Shown here piece by piece: positions 8,835 through 20,600 of a stretch of DNA of 64,000 bases. The translations under genes were made by a program, and so were the position numbers. Within the stretch, counting starts at the first letter, position 1, and each line of letters opens with the position of its first letter. The DNA comes from Nematostella vectensis. Lineage: Eukaryota > Cnidaria > Anthozoa > Actiniaria > Edwardsiidae. Location of the stretch: assembly GCF_932526225.1 (NCBI RefSeq), contig NC_064045.1, forward strand, positions 2,643,998 to 2,707,997, read 5' to 3'. The notes under the pieces were generated by a model. That model was not told where the DNA came from. It saw nothing but the letters and a program-made list of their open reading frames with translations, and searched no databases.

Positions 8835-11800
8835 ATGGCCTCTGTACTCTCAGGCAGTGAGGAGAAGGACAACTTCCAAAAACTCTGCCGCCTGCTGATT
8901 GATGGAGGTACCCAGTCCCTGCGGACATACTTCACGTCAATCCACCATCCCACCCCACTTGCAGCATTTCTAAATACGCACAAGAAAACCTTGACTAACC
9001 TGAAAAGAAGGAGGAAACTCCGGCAAGAGCAGTTTGATCGACTATTCCCTGCCAGCGGTGTTCCATCAGCTAATGATTATGACATTACACTTCTGTTCCT
9101 GTTGCTTCGCCACTTCTCTGGGTTGTCACCACCTGTCAGTACGTCTAGCTGGGATGTGTTGCCTCCTCCCACTGATCTTACCAAGGAGGCACACATGGCC
9201 CGGCTGAAATGGTACAGGAATGTGTTTGCCCACATCAAATCAACTGAAATGCCAACTGTTCAATTTAATCAGTACTGGGTTGAAATATCTGATGCTCTGA
9301 TCTCCCTCAGTGGAGTCAGTCAGGGTGAAATAGACACCCTGAAGGTCACACCTCTTGAGAGAGATTATGTAAAGCTTTTGAATGAGTGGTTTGATAGAGA
9401 TCTAGACTTGTCAAAAGAAGTAAATGAGACAAAGAAAGAAGTCCAAGAGACAAAGAAAGAAGTGCATGAGACAAAGAAAGAAGTGCATGAGACAAAGAAA
9501 GAAGTGCAAGAGACAAAGAAAGAAGTGCAAGAGACAAAGAAAGAAGTGCAAGAGACAAAGAAAGAAGTGCAAGAGACAAAGAAAGAAGTGCAAGAGACAA
9601 AGAAAGAAGTGCATGAGACAAAGAAAGAAGTGCATGAGGTGAAGGGAAAAGTATCTGAGATGGCAGTGGACCTAGCATCACTCAAAGAGGAATTCTCAAG
9701 TAAGTAAACCATCTGATAGAAAGCTAGCCTGAAATGATAAGAAACTTACACAATCACGAATCTCAAATCACAATAAGATATCATTGATATAAAAAATACT
9801 GAACCTATTTAGTTGACATTATGGAGACATGACCTCTTGCTTTATATCCTTGTCCATGAAGACAGGGTTTTTTCTCTTCATGGCCTGATGTTGAGAGAAA
9901 CATTTGTCCCTTTTTTGGTTTGGTATCTTCTATACACCTAAAATCCCTTTCTTGATTATTACACTCTCAACTCTACAAATTGTTGTCACAGGTAAAAAGG
10001 TGAACAGCAAGAAGGACATCACTGCCACTAAAGGTGATGAGGCTGCTTCTGGGAAGTAAGTTATAATTCTTTTTTGTGTGTTTCTCTTGCACAGATAAGC
10101 AAAATTATGAGTTAGATCGTGGAATCTTCAGTGAATTGTATTTTAAATGTAGCTTTTTTATTTATTTCGTTTTTGTTTCTTATTATATAGATTTATTATA
10201 AATATTTAAATGTCACCCTTCAATAACAGAAAGTAACAGGCAATGTTGTGTTGTAAACTGATTGTGTGGTTTCTACTTTAGAACATCCCACGACCCAGGG
10301 AATGAGCGTCTACCAAAGAAAAAAGGTACATGCTAAAGACATGCTAAAGATATTTTAATAAAACTAAATTAAAAGTGGCAGATTCTAGAAGGGGGCGAGG
10401 GGGTGGGGCTGGGCCGGGTCTAGTATCTATGGTAACCCCACGTATTTAGGTAAAATTTTAAGAGGACATATATATGGGAGTTTAGTTGCTCCTGCCATAT
10501 GTTTTAAACAGTTTGTATATATGTTGATGGGCCATACCCTCTCCCCCATGAGACAAATCATAGACTTCCACCGCTGATACAGTGGAACCTGGATATTACG
10601 ATACTTGATTTAAGGATAACCTCGATTTTACAATGGCGTTCCTTTCTCATGGTGGAAGTACAGTGAAATGTAAAAGAAATTACCTCGATCTGCTGTTATT
10701 GGATACATTGATATTATTGATTTTACGATACAAATCTGTTCTCCTAAGCGTAATTTTGAATTTCGTACAACAATATTATTGATTTTGTTTATCGACAAAT
10801 AACGAAAAACTCAGTTGTGTACAGTACAGTCAATCAATTTTTTTTTATTTGACAGATCTTGTTAAATACAGATTACAGCCTTACAAAGAGAAAATTTACA
10901 GTCTTACAAGGAGTACAGTTGCACTTTTAATATTTTGTTAAAGTTGATAAGTAACCCAACCGAGTACAACACTATTTTCAATGGATTTTCTTTTATATCG
11001 TAAAATCAAGGAGGACATCTTGACAATACCCCGATTTTCCGGTACATTTACTATCTCCTGGGGCATATTGTAAAATCCAGGTTCCACTGTATCTGTTTTG
11101 TATAGCACTACAATTCTTGTTATATCTATCAGTAGAGATACAGCCTACCCCATCCAGTTTGCAATCATGACTATGGGTAATGGGATAGTCATGGATAAAA
11201 GATGCTGTAGAAGGAGAACAAAATCATTTTCTCTCTTGGCTGCAGAGCTCTCTTGTATAAACGAAAAACTGTTCTTTGCATAGATGATACCGATTTGGAT
11301 ATTGTTCCTTTGTCAGCTCAGGTGTGCTGCACTAGCCATCTTATTGTTCGCTTACTGCACATCCAGGTTCAGTTTTTCTTTCCCTAAAAAGGGCTTGAAT
11401 TTTCAGCCCAACTTCTTTGTTTCACAGAGGAAAACAACACATCATTTCAATATTTAATTTATAGTTTGTAGCATGTTAGGCGGGAAAGGGTAGCCTATAG
11501 GGGTGTAATAGATGTCCTCTTCTTTCGAAAGCATTGTCAAGGATTTCTATTATCCTGTTTGACACACTTTGAAATGAATATTCTATATTATATAGCATCC
11601 GTACAACTTTCATATTGTTGAAAAATGGAACTGGGTTCAGCCATGTGTCTGATAATAAAAAGCCTTAAATTTTAATATTCAAACTGACACAAACACGTTT
11701 CATTGGACCAAATATGCAAATCGTTCTCCTTATTGAGAAATGCCCTTCAATAAAAGAAAGCCAATTCAAACCGAAACAATAATATTTTTGTATTTTTTTT

Positions 11801-14531
11801 AGCGGTTCAAGACTTTATTGACTATCTTCATCTGAGGTACACGACAGGTGAAGAGGTCCTTATTGAGCCGCTTAAGGACATAGAGGACGGCAACTTCACG
11901 CTGGAGAACATGTTCTCAGAGCTGGAGATCGTCAGAAAAGACACCGATATCAAGGTGCCGATGTATGACGTCTTTACCGCTAGTGAACCATCCAAGACGG
12001 TGCGAAGTGTTCTCCTGGAGGGGGACTCTGGGGCGGGCAAGACCACGTTTTGCAAGAAGATTGCATATGACTGGGCAACAGGGGTCTTGGCCAAAACAGA
12101 GTCCTTCCCTCAGGTGGAGCTAGTGCTGTCTTTGAAGTGTAAAGGGATAAGTTCTAAAGGGTTCCCGCAGGCAGTGCAAGATCAATTGTTTCCCGAGGAA
12201 TTTAGTGTACAAGATAGGGTAGAAGTGGTGCAGTACATCAAAGAAAACCAAAATAAGGTTTTGATAATCCTAGATGGATACGACGAGTTACCTTTAGAGG
12301 CAAGGGAGAGCATACATAATGTAGTATGTAAAAAGTTCTATTCCTCTAGTTACACCCTTTTAACGAGTAGACCAGAAAAGAAGCTCAGCAAATACTTTAC
12401 AGGAAGTAATGCTCTAGAAATCAAGGGATTTCTCGATGTTGATGACTTTATCAGCATTTTCTTTAATGCATTACCAGATTACGCAGCATTTATTGTAGAG
12501 ATTATCTCCAAAGGAATCTCTAATGTCGAATTGTGTAATCCTCTCACCTTGATTCTCTTCTGTTTGAGTTATAAGGATCATTGTGAGAGGAACAGGGAAA
12601 AGGATTTCTCACATGGTATGACCCTTCGAGAACTTTACGAGGATGTAGCGTACTCACGAATTAGGAGATACTTTGAGAAGGAAGACATCAACTTCGACGA
12701 TGACGATATTCAAGCGACGAGTTTACAACTAGGAGAAATTGCTTTTCATAGTCTTAAGGACAAGGCTAACACCTTTCCACTTCCTAAACTATCAGAAGTT
12801 TTGAAAAAGGTAGGTTTCTTAACACGCCGCAAATCCCCTAGCACCATACGAGCAGTAGAAATGTACTCCTTTGTTCACAAGTCTTTTCAGGACTTTTTCT
12901 GTGCTGTGTTTTTAGCTGACAGGCTTGGACAAGGCATTGTTGAGAGTGTATTGATTAATGATTTTGGATTTTACCTCACTGTCAATCGTTACGACCTCGC
13001 TATGATGGTAGGAAGTAATGTGATGAAAGCCGTGGAATCTCTCGCAGGCAAAGTACCCGAGTATCCACCCGAAGGGATTCCATGGTGTGATTGGCGTGAT
13101 CACTCTATTGCTTTCATGTTGCTGTGTCAGTGTCTGGCGAGATGCAAACAATCAGAAATCGTCAAAGTTTTGGAAAAGGCATATTGCCTCCTTCCATGCA
13201 GAGTGCTTTTACAAATTGATTTTAAGCCATGTTATTCTACGCTGTTAGGATTGTCATATTTGCTATCGTACGATTTGTCTCGTTCCCAGAGCCTGCAGAC
13301 TGTCGGTAGTGTCAGCGGTTTGCGTCCCCTTGGTGATCTTGCTATCCTTTTTTTGAATTATACAGATGAGATCCCTGATCAATTTACAAAAGCGTTAGCT
13401 TCTTCTCCGATTCGAAAACTAGATATTTTTTGTCCCCCTGGTGCAGGTGATATTATTGTAAAAGCGCTTGTCAGCATGCTGTCACGTAACGCATTACAGT
13501 CTCTCAGCATTTTTGATGGGATCGGCGAGGCTAATTTTGGCAATTTTATCGAGTCTTTAAAGAAGAACGTTACACTCTCAGAAATCTGTATTGCATCTGC
13601 CGGCTTTGATGATTCGTGTGCTATCAAGTTGGCTGAGATCTTATCTGATAACACCAGTCTCACTGACGTTCGCATTAATAGTAAAATCCTGGGAGATACT
13701 GGTATTAAAAGGCTCGCCAATGCATTGAAAGTCAATAAAACAGTACGAACTCTCGGGATAGATGGTGGTAACATGACGTCTGAAGCAGGCCGTGCTATCG
13801 GTGAAATGCTGAGACATAACACTACTGTCACCTCTCTTTTTCTTTTGGGTGGAAGGCTAGGTGATTCCGGGGCTCGGGGTATCGCTTTTGGTCTTGAAAA
13901 AAACACGACCATCGATGACCTTAGCTTAGTGTGTTCTAGTATAGGCATCGCTGGCATTCAGGCAATTACAAAAGTCATTCAAAATGTTACCCGCTTAAAT
14001 TTGTCTAGTAACCCGGTAGGGTACGATGGAGTAAAAGCTATTGCTAGACTTCTTGTGAAAAGCTGTAGCAGGTTGAAATTCCTTGTTCTTGATCAATGTA
14101 ATATAGATGTATATGGTGCCAGGGAACTCGCTATAGCTTTGTCAAGGAATTCATGTCTCCAGGAACTGTCCGTAGATTGTAATGATATTAATGACGAAGG
14201 GATGGGTGCGCTGGCTAAGTCTGTGGCTAGTAATGAAACATTACAGGTTCTTTACATTTCGTACAATAACGTCGGTCAAAATGGTAAAAAGGTTATAATT
14301 AGCGCTTGCGAAACGAGCAAGTCCGTCCGGCATCTCTACCACGAGTACGACTCTATTCTCAACACGTGCTCCAAGCCCCACTCGGTCTGTGTATTTCCTC
14401 GTCAATTATATAACACTTTTTTAATTTTAAAGTTTAAGAGAATGCATCAGTTATACATAAGATATTGTCAAGGTGTAGAACAGCAAGTCGAGAAGCACTT
14501 TACTTTTTTGGATCGAATGTTAAATTTGTAA
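8835..14531 (+). CDS. NOD-like receptor, copy 1: HEPN(DZIP3)-coiled coil-NACHT-LRR
   Basis: Four coding exons join in frame: 8,835-9,699, 9,992-10,055, 10,282-10,325 and 11,803-14,531, giving 1,233 residues. ATG follows an acceptor by six bases. Residues 1-190 match the DZIP3-type HEPN domain, with the motif RNVFAH near residue 127. Residues 195-280 are eleven KKEVxET-type heptads, a coiled coil. A short basic linker leads to NACHT, with Walker A GDSGAGKTT (about 398-406), Walker B LIILDGYDELP (about 478-488) and the sensor TSRPEK. FVHKSFQDFF closes the ATPase module. Ribonuclease-inhibitor-type LRRs fill about 820-1,190. NLRs of this plan are cytoplasmic innate immune sensors. HEPN domains may cleave RNA or act as adaptors; which applies here is unknown. 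Copy 1 lacks one Asn inside the HEPN R-N...H motif. Otherwise no lesion is visible. Confidence 0.9.
9412..9654 (+). repeat. 21-bp coding minisatellite (coiled-coil heptads), copy 1
   Basis: A 21-bp unit (AGTGCAAGAGACAAAGAAAGA) repeated about eleven times in frame inside the first NLR coding exon. Each unit encodes one heptad, so copy-number change lengthens the coiled coil by exact heptads. Copy 1 is highly homogeneous, with only VQ/VH/VN variants. Copy 2 has twelve more varied heptads, including TKVDET units. Open frames in the other frames and on the opposite strand here are shadows of the repeat. Confidence 0.95.
10580..11089. mobile_element. pogo/Tigger-like MITE in NLR intron 3, copy 1
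   Basis: A 510-bp segment has terminal inverted repeats of about 24 bp. The left end is CAGTGGAACCTGGATATTAC; the right end ends CCAGGTTCCACTG. A TA dinucleotide flanks each end. The CAGT... end and TA target duplication fit the pogo/Tigger branch of Tc1/mariner. There is no transposase. A shortened copy is at the same intron position in the paralogue (38,663-38,929), so the insertion predates the duplication. Confidence 0.8.
11098..11802. other. Rest of NLR intron 3, copy 1
   Basis: Intron sequence between the MITE and the large NACHT-LRR exon. It aligns with 38,938-39,678 in copy 2 with small indels. It ends in a T-rich tract and AG. No other feature was seen. Confidence 0.6.
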
Positions 14532-14759
14532 TTTCTTGAGACGTTTATTTGAAAATTCTTTGTTTTTTTTATAAAGTGCAGGGAGTATAAACCCTCTCCA
14601 TCTTGTTTGCCCATAAAATTTTGCTTAAAAATGTCCAACTTGCTTTCATTTCTAGCAAAATAGAGTATTGAAGTCCCCCTCCCCTACAGCCCAGCCATCT
14701 GGCTTGTGGTTAAGGTATTTGGGGGGGGGGGGGGGGGGAGGTTTTTATAATGACCCTCA
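14532..14759. other. 3' flank of NLR copy 1
   Basis: AT-rich 3' flank with a G homopolymer at about 14,720-14,740. ATAAAG- and ATAAAA-like hexamers occur at about 14,570 and 14,613, but the true poly(A) signal cannot be chosen. A clean AATAAA lies downstream of the repeat array at about 15,630. Confidence 0.4.
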
Positions 14760-15608
14760 CAGGTGGCTTACACTAGCATGTCACGTGACCAACTAAAGAG
14801 TCCAAACGAGCACCAACTTGTCAAACACGTAGCTGTGACTTGCTCGTGTAGCATGTCACGTGACCAACTAAAGAGTCCAAACGAGCACCAACTTGTCAAA
14901 CACGTAGCTGTGACTTGCTCGTGTAGCATGTCACGTGACCAACTAAAGAGTCCAAACGAGCACCAACTTGTGAAACACGTAGCTGTGACTTGCTCGTGTA
15001 GCATGTCACGTGACCAACTAAAGAGTCCAAACGAGCACCAACTTGTCAAACACGTAGCTGTGACTTGCTCGTGTAGCATGTCACGTGACCAACTAAAGAG
15101 TCCAAACGAGCACCAACTTGTCAAACACGTAGCTGTGACTTGCTCGTGTAGCATGTCACGTGACCAACTAAAGAGTCCAAACGAGCACCAACTTGTGAAA
15201 CACGTAGCTGTGACTTGCTCGTGTAGCATGTCACGTGACCAACTAAAGAGTCCAAACGAGCACCAACTTGTCAAACACGTAGCTGTGACTTGCTCGTGTA
15301 GCATGTCACGTGACCAACTAAAGAGTCCAAACGAGCACCAACTTGTCAAACACGTAGCTGTGACTTGCTCGTGTAGCATGTCACGTGACCAACTAAAGAG
15401 TCCAAACGAGCACCAACTTGTCAAACACGTAGCTGTGACTTGCTCGTGTAGCATGTCACGTGACCAACTAAAGAGTCCAAACGAGCACCAACTTGTGAAA
15501 CACGTAGCTGTGACTTGCTCGTGTAGCATGTCACGTGACCAACTAAAGAGTCCAAACGAGCACCAACTTGTCAAACACGTAGCTGTGACTTGCTCGTGTA
15601 AGCCGCCT
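14760..15608. repeat. 75-bp tandem array with GTCACGTGAC sites, 11 units, inside a hairpin element
   Basis: Eleven near-identical 75-bp units start at 14,775 and repeat every 75 bases to 15,599. Each carries GTCACGTGAC, a CACGTG E-box matching the CLEAR consensus recognised by TFEB/MITF-type bHLH-zip factors. A C/G difference in CTTGTSAAACAC follows the order C C G C C G C C C G C, suggesting amplification of a three-unit block. Inverted ends flank the array (CAGGTGGCTTACAC and GTGTAAGCCGCCTG). The paralogous site has one unit. Because 75 is divisible by three, frames of 286 (plus) and 268 (minus) codons run through it; they are not called as genes. Confidence 0.95.
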
Positions 15609-16046
15609 GTTGTTGCGAGTTGAGTCAGAATAAATGATCAGTTGGAGTGCACTAGGGGTGTTACTACGCAAAGCATATTGTCAAATGCTGTACATACTTG
15701 TATTTTAGTCACTTTAATACCTAGGGCATATTACATTGTATATATTGCACGATGGTAATAAAAAAGATGATATTGATTGTGTAGATCGCTGACTGCTTGC
15801 ATTAGCGTTGACTTTCCCCTCCTCCCTCCCACGCTGCCGGTAAACCGCTGATTGCATCCCTTCTGCGCATGCTCCTCAATATGATCTAGTTTGGCTATAA
15901 GCGACTTGCACTTAGAGATCACGTGACTTAGCAAATTTACGCCAAAACACAGAATAGCTGGGCCATCACGCCAGAGAGTGACAAAAACAATAAGACCCTT
16001 CTGTCGAGGCATAGAAACTTTCTGGGTGATTTATAAGCGCTTATTA
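15609..16046. other. Duplicated 3' flank, copy 1
   Basis: Aligns with 42,784-43,242 in unit 2 and includes AATAAA at about 15,630. Non-coding. Ends at the junction with the 7.3-kb insertion. Confidence 0.6.
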
Positions 16047-17249
16047 GCGGAGCCAGCGCGGCCATAGGCCGCGCGCGGAGCTTCATAGGTATAGAAGTAT
16101 GGTATAACTATGCGACTTGGTTTTGTGGTCATTGCGCGGGTACCCTGTGGTGTCACTCGCCAGCCAGCCAGCCAGCCGCGCAACTCCCAGGCCTCACTCG
16201 GCCCCGTAATGGCGGCTAAATACAAGCATGGAGCAAGGGAAAAAGTTCTTGTCATGCGTTGATTATTTCTTTTTGCCTCAAATTTTGTGACTTAAGGATA
16301 AAGTCAACTAGAGGAGATCTACTAATATTCATTAGCGCCAAGATTTATGTAAGGATATGTCTGGTTTTAGCTAGTAAATTTAATTTTTTTTAGTAAGTAA
16401 TAGTTCACATTAAAAAGCGATCACAACCACAAGAAAGCGACAAAAACAATGCAAGGTGAGTTTCGGACGACGATTTGTATTGTCTATTGAGGATATGACA
16501 GTTATTGGGCATTTTGTTGTCCTTTTTGTTTGCTTTGAGAATGCGAGTACTAAAGTTAGTAATCAAATTATTTGAGCATAACACCTTTTGTTTTGACATT
16601 CTTTGTTCTATCTTTAATCTTGATTCTGTTGAAATATTTCATAAAGGCCAACCAATATCGTGTTGCATTTGTCATATACTGGTAAAGAAGACCGTTCTTG
16701 TCTATACAGCAACTTTTTCAACTTACAAGAGAAATTTTCCTTACCGAGGATAAAAACAAAACAAAATTCAACCCCTATTGCCAATATGTATTGTTATTGT
16801 CTGCATCTTACATCTCATGTGTTTATTATTATTTTTTCAAATATTTGTGGAAATTAGTCAGATTATAAATGTCTTGATGAAAAGATTGTTTTGAAAGAAA
16901 TGTCACTCTTTTATGAACCAGGGACTACCTGAGGGCCAAGATGAATGCTAAAGACTGGAAGACATGAGAATTGAAAACCATGTCTTGAAAGACATGGTTT
17001 AGTAGGGAGTTCTTATTCACTATTCATTTGATACCCCCACACACATGGTCCCAGAAAAGGGTGGGGGATTAGACTTTAATAAAAACCTGTTTCCAAGTTA
17101 AGAGTCAAAAACAGTCAATACCACCACCCCTCTTGATATATTCTGGTTAAAAAGTAATCTAAAACCCCACATTAACCCCTGACTTCCCCAGGACCATAAG
17201 GGAGGGGGCTCAAATGACTAAGGCATTACTATGTGATTCAGCAGTACAC

Positions 17250-17386
17250 ACTCAATAGGTTTTTTTTAGAACAAGATACTTATATTATATAAAACTAAAA
17301 ACATAATTTTGCTTTTTAGATAATAAATCTGTAACGAAAACAGTTTTCTATTAACCTAAAGATAATGGGAAAGGGGATATTTTAGG
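17250..17386. repeat. Degenerate internal repeat (first part)
   Basis: Sequence from about 17,250 to the left LTR, continued after the right LTR to about 22,200, resembles 22,340-22,800. Shared pieces include AAGATAATGGGAAAGGGGA. The carrier of the gypsy insertion therefore contains two diverged copies of a unit of roughly 500 bp. No protein is recognisable in either. Confidence 0.5.
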
Positions 17387-17509
17387 TGTAATGTATTTGA
17401 GAAAAACCTTAGGATCAAAACGAATAAACAGTAATGGCGGACTCTCGTTGTTTATTGCTGTTACCCAGAAAACCTTGCGGTCATACAAACAGGAATCCCA
17501 AACATTACA
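17387..17509 (-). repeat. 3' LTR of the gypsy element
   Basis: 123 bp, starting TGTAATG and ending CATTACA, apparently identical to the copy at 21,744-21,866. Very short for a gypsy LTR. Confidence 0.93.
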
Positions 17510-17694
17510 TACTGCCCCACCCAAGTTTACAACTAAAAGATACTTGCTTGCTGAGGCCAGTAAAACTATCAAATTTATACACACAATATGTCAACAAGTA
17601 AAAAACAACAACAATGTCCATGACAAGTTCTTGACAAGTTGTCAATCCATCAGATCCGGAAAAATGTACACAGTGTGTGATATGCTGCTTAAAA

Positions 17695-20600
17695 TTAACA
17701 TACATAGTCTTTGAGGTGAGTAGGTGTGGTTTTGAGTCGAGTACTTCTTCGCAGAGTACTTGCAGGTTCAGAAGCTGGAAGCTCTGTCTTCTTCGGTTCC
17801 AATGAAGGTTCTGGAACTGTGATCTCAGGTTCCTTAAATTCCTCTGGAATCTGCTTGGGTACAGTTGTTTGCATTGGAACTTGGGCCAATTCTGTTGAAC
17901 TCTGAAAATCATTGGCGACTGTGGGTGTGCTTGTCCTCAGGCGAAGATGGTCAACATGTCGTCGAAACACTCCACCTGAACTGAGTTGAACGACATACGA
18001 AACCGGTCCTGACTGTTGAATAATTGTTCCACATAACCACTTTGGACCATATGAAAAATTCTTGACAAATACTGGGTCATTCACTTGAAATTCTCTGAGT
18101 GGCACTAGATTGTCGTGTTGTTTCTTCTGTGCGAGCTGTTTATCTTCTACACGAGTGCGAATTGTGTCCTGACTAAGGGGGCTTACCAGGTCCAAGCGCG
18201 TCTTCAGCTTCCGGTTCATTAATAGCTCACCAGGTGTTTTACCAGTGGTTGCATGAGGTGTGGTACGATAGCTTAATAGAAATCTGCTTAACTTCGTGTC
18301 TAAGTTTTCCTTTTCCCCTCCCATCTTCTTCATTGTTTCCTTGAAAGTGCGAACATATCTTTCAGCAAATCCATTGGATGCTGGGTGTTTAGGTGCTGAA
18401 GTGATGTGTTTTATGCCATTCTCAGACATAAAAAGGGCAAATTCTTCACCTATGAAGGCAGTTGCATTATCAGATACAATGATATCAGGCAGTCCATGTA
18501 CTAAGAAGCATTCTCTTAACTTCTGGATGGTTACTGCAGCAGTACTGGAGTTTGTCTTGAATACCTCGATCCACTTACTATAGGCATCACCGATCACCAG
18601 GAACATGTGTCCTTCGAAAGGTCCTGCATAGTCAATATGTATGCGAGACCAAGGTCTAGACGGCCACTTCCACGGATGTAGGGGTGCATTAGAAGGTGCC
18701 TTAGCATTACTTTGGCAGCTTGTGCAATCTTTCACCTTTTGCTCAATATCCGCGTCCAGGCCAGGCCACCAGAAATAGCTTCGGGCTAACATTTTCATGC
18801 GAACCATTCCAGGATGTCCATCATGTAGTTCCTGGAGAAGCTTGACTCTTCCTTGAGGAGGAATGACTACGCGAGAGCCCCAGAGTAGACAGCCATCCTG
18901 ACAGCTAAGTTGGTGCTTTCTATAAGAGTAGGGCTTGAACTCAATGCGATCATTTGAATTGGGCCAACCGGACATTACTTGGTGTCGTACTGCACTAAGA
19001 ATAGGATCTTTTGAGGTCCAACGCTCAATGTCCTTGACTTTAACGGGTGTGTTGACTTCAAGATGATTCATTACAAACATAATGTCGCCAGGCACTGGAA
19101 CATTTCTGGTTTCATTTGGCAATGGCAGCCGGCTCAGGCCATCGGCATTACCATTTTTCTGGCCTTCTCGATATACTAAAGTGTATGAGTAGCCTGACAG
19201 GAATACCGCCCACCTCAATATGCGTGGTGAGGCTGAGGTCGGTATTTGTTTAGTTGACTGTAGCAGACCCAGCAGGGGTTTGTGATCAGTGTAGATGGTA
19301 AAACTCCGTCCATATAAGTATGAGTGGAACTTCCTCACCCCGAACATGATGGCTGCTGCCTCTTTGCCGAGCTGTGAATAGTTCTTTTCGGCTGGGGACA
19401 GAGTACGTGAGGCATATGAAATAGGACGTTCAGTCCCATCATCCATCACATGTGAAATAACACAACCAAGACCATATGGTGATGCGTCACAAGCAAGGGT
19501 TAACTCTCTTTCCAAGCTGTAATGCACTAGAAGTTGTGAAGAGTGAAGTGTGGACTTGGCTTGGTTCCAAGATTTTTCATGTGCTTCACTCCAGTTCCAA
19601 GGTGTGTCTTTGACTAACAGCTGATGTAAAGGAGATAGTATTGTAGTGATGTTAGGTATGTAACAAGCGTAATAGTTAAGCATGCCTAAAAAGGCTTGCA
19701 GTTCTTTCAGATTAGAAGGTCTCGGTGACTCTTGAATTGCTTTGATTTTCTCGTCAAGGGGGTGGATACCATCTTTGTCTATGCGGTGTCCCAGGTAAGT
19801 GACTTCAGGTGCTTGAAAAATGCACTTCGAACGTTTAAGACGGACGCCAGCTTTGTCCAGACGTGACAGGACTTCTGTTAGACTTTTGAGATGATCTGCT
19901 GATGTCTTCCCGGCAATGAGAATATCATCTATTCGTACTACAACATTCGGAATACCCTGCAGTAAATTTTCCATTGTGCGTTGGAAAATCCCAGGGGCTG
20001 AGGCAATGCCGTAGCACAGTCTATTGTACTCAAATAGGCCTTTATGAGTGGTGATAGTGGTGTACTTCTTTGATTCTTCATCTAACTCAAGTTGTTGATA
20101 AGCTTGACTCAGATCTAGTTTTGTAAACTGCACTCCACCTCCAAGTTGAGCTAGCAGATCCTCTGTTTTAGGAATTGGGTAATTGTCAAGTTTGCTAACT
20201 TGGTTCAAAGTAACTTTGAAGTCTCCACAAATGCGTATAGACTCATCAGATTTGACAATGGGCACAATGGGTGTTGCCCATTCCGAAAATTGAACTGGAC
20301 GAATTGTTCCTTCTTCTAACAAACGGTCCAATTCTCTCTCTACCTTCTGACGTCGTGCATATTCTAACGTGCGAGGTTTGAAGTACTTGGGTTTGGCTTG
20401 AGGATCAACGTATATCTTTGCTTTCACTCCTTGAATTGTCCCTAGTCCTTCCTTGAATAAATTGTCATGTTTCTTTAGCAGGTCAGACACATCAGGGGAT
20501 ACAACTTGAACTAGGAAAATCTCTGGCCATGACAACTTAACATGTTGTAACCAATCTCGTCCAAAGAGACTGGGCACCTTGCCTTGTACAACTATAACTG

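Noticed and set aside
9346-9712. Minus-strand and alternate-frame ORFs over the NLR coiled coil (66-115 codons)
   Set aside because: Shadows of the 21-bp heptad-coding repeat.
13379-13957. 192-codon ORF antisense to the NLR LRRs (and its counterpart at 41,261-41,791)
   Set aside because: Lies opposite a strongly supported coding exon and has no independent domain or splice evidence.
14760-15608. CRISPR-like regular array
   Set aside because: Units abut without unique spacers, and the context is animal DNA with spliced genes.
14763-15623. 286-codon ORF with eleven 25-residue repeats
   Set aside because: Caused by a 75-bp non-coding unit divisible by three. The minus strand is open for 268 codons, and the paralogue has one unit with no comparable ORF.
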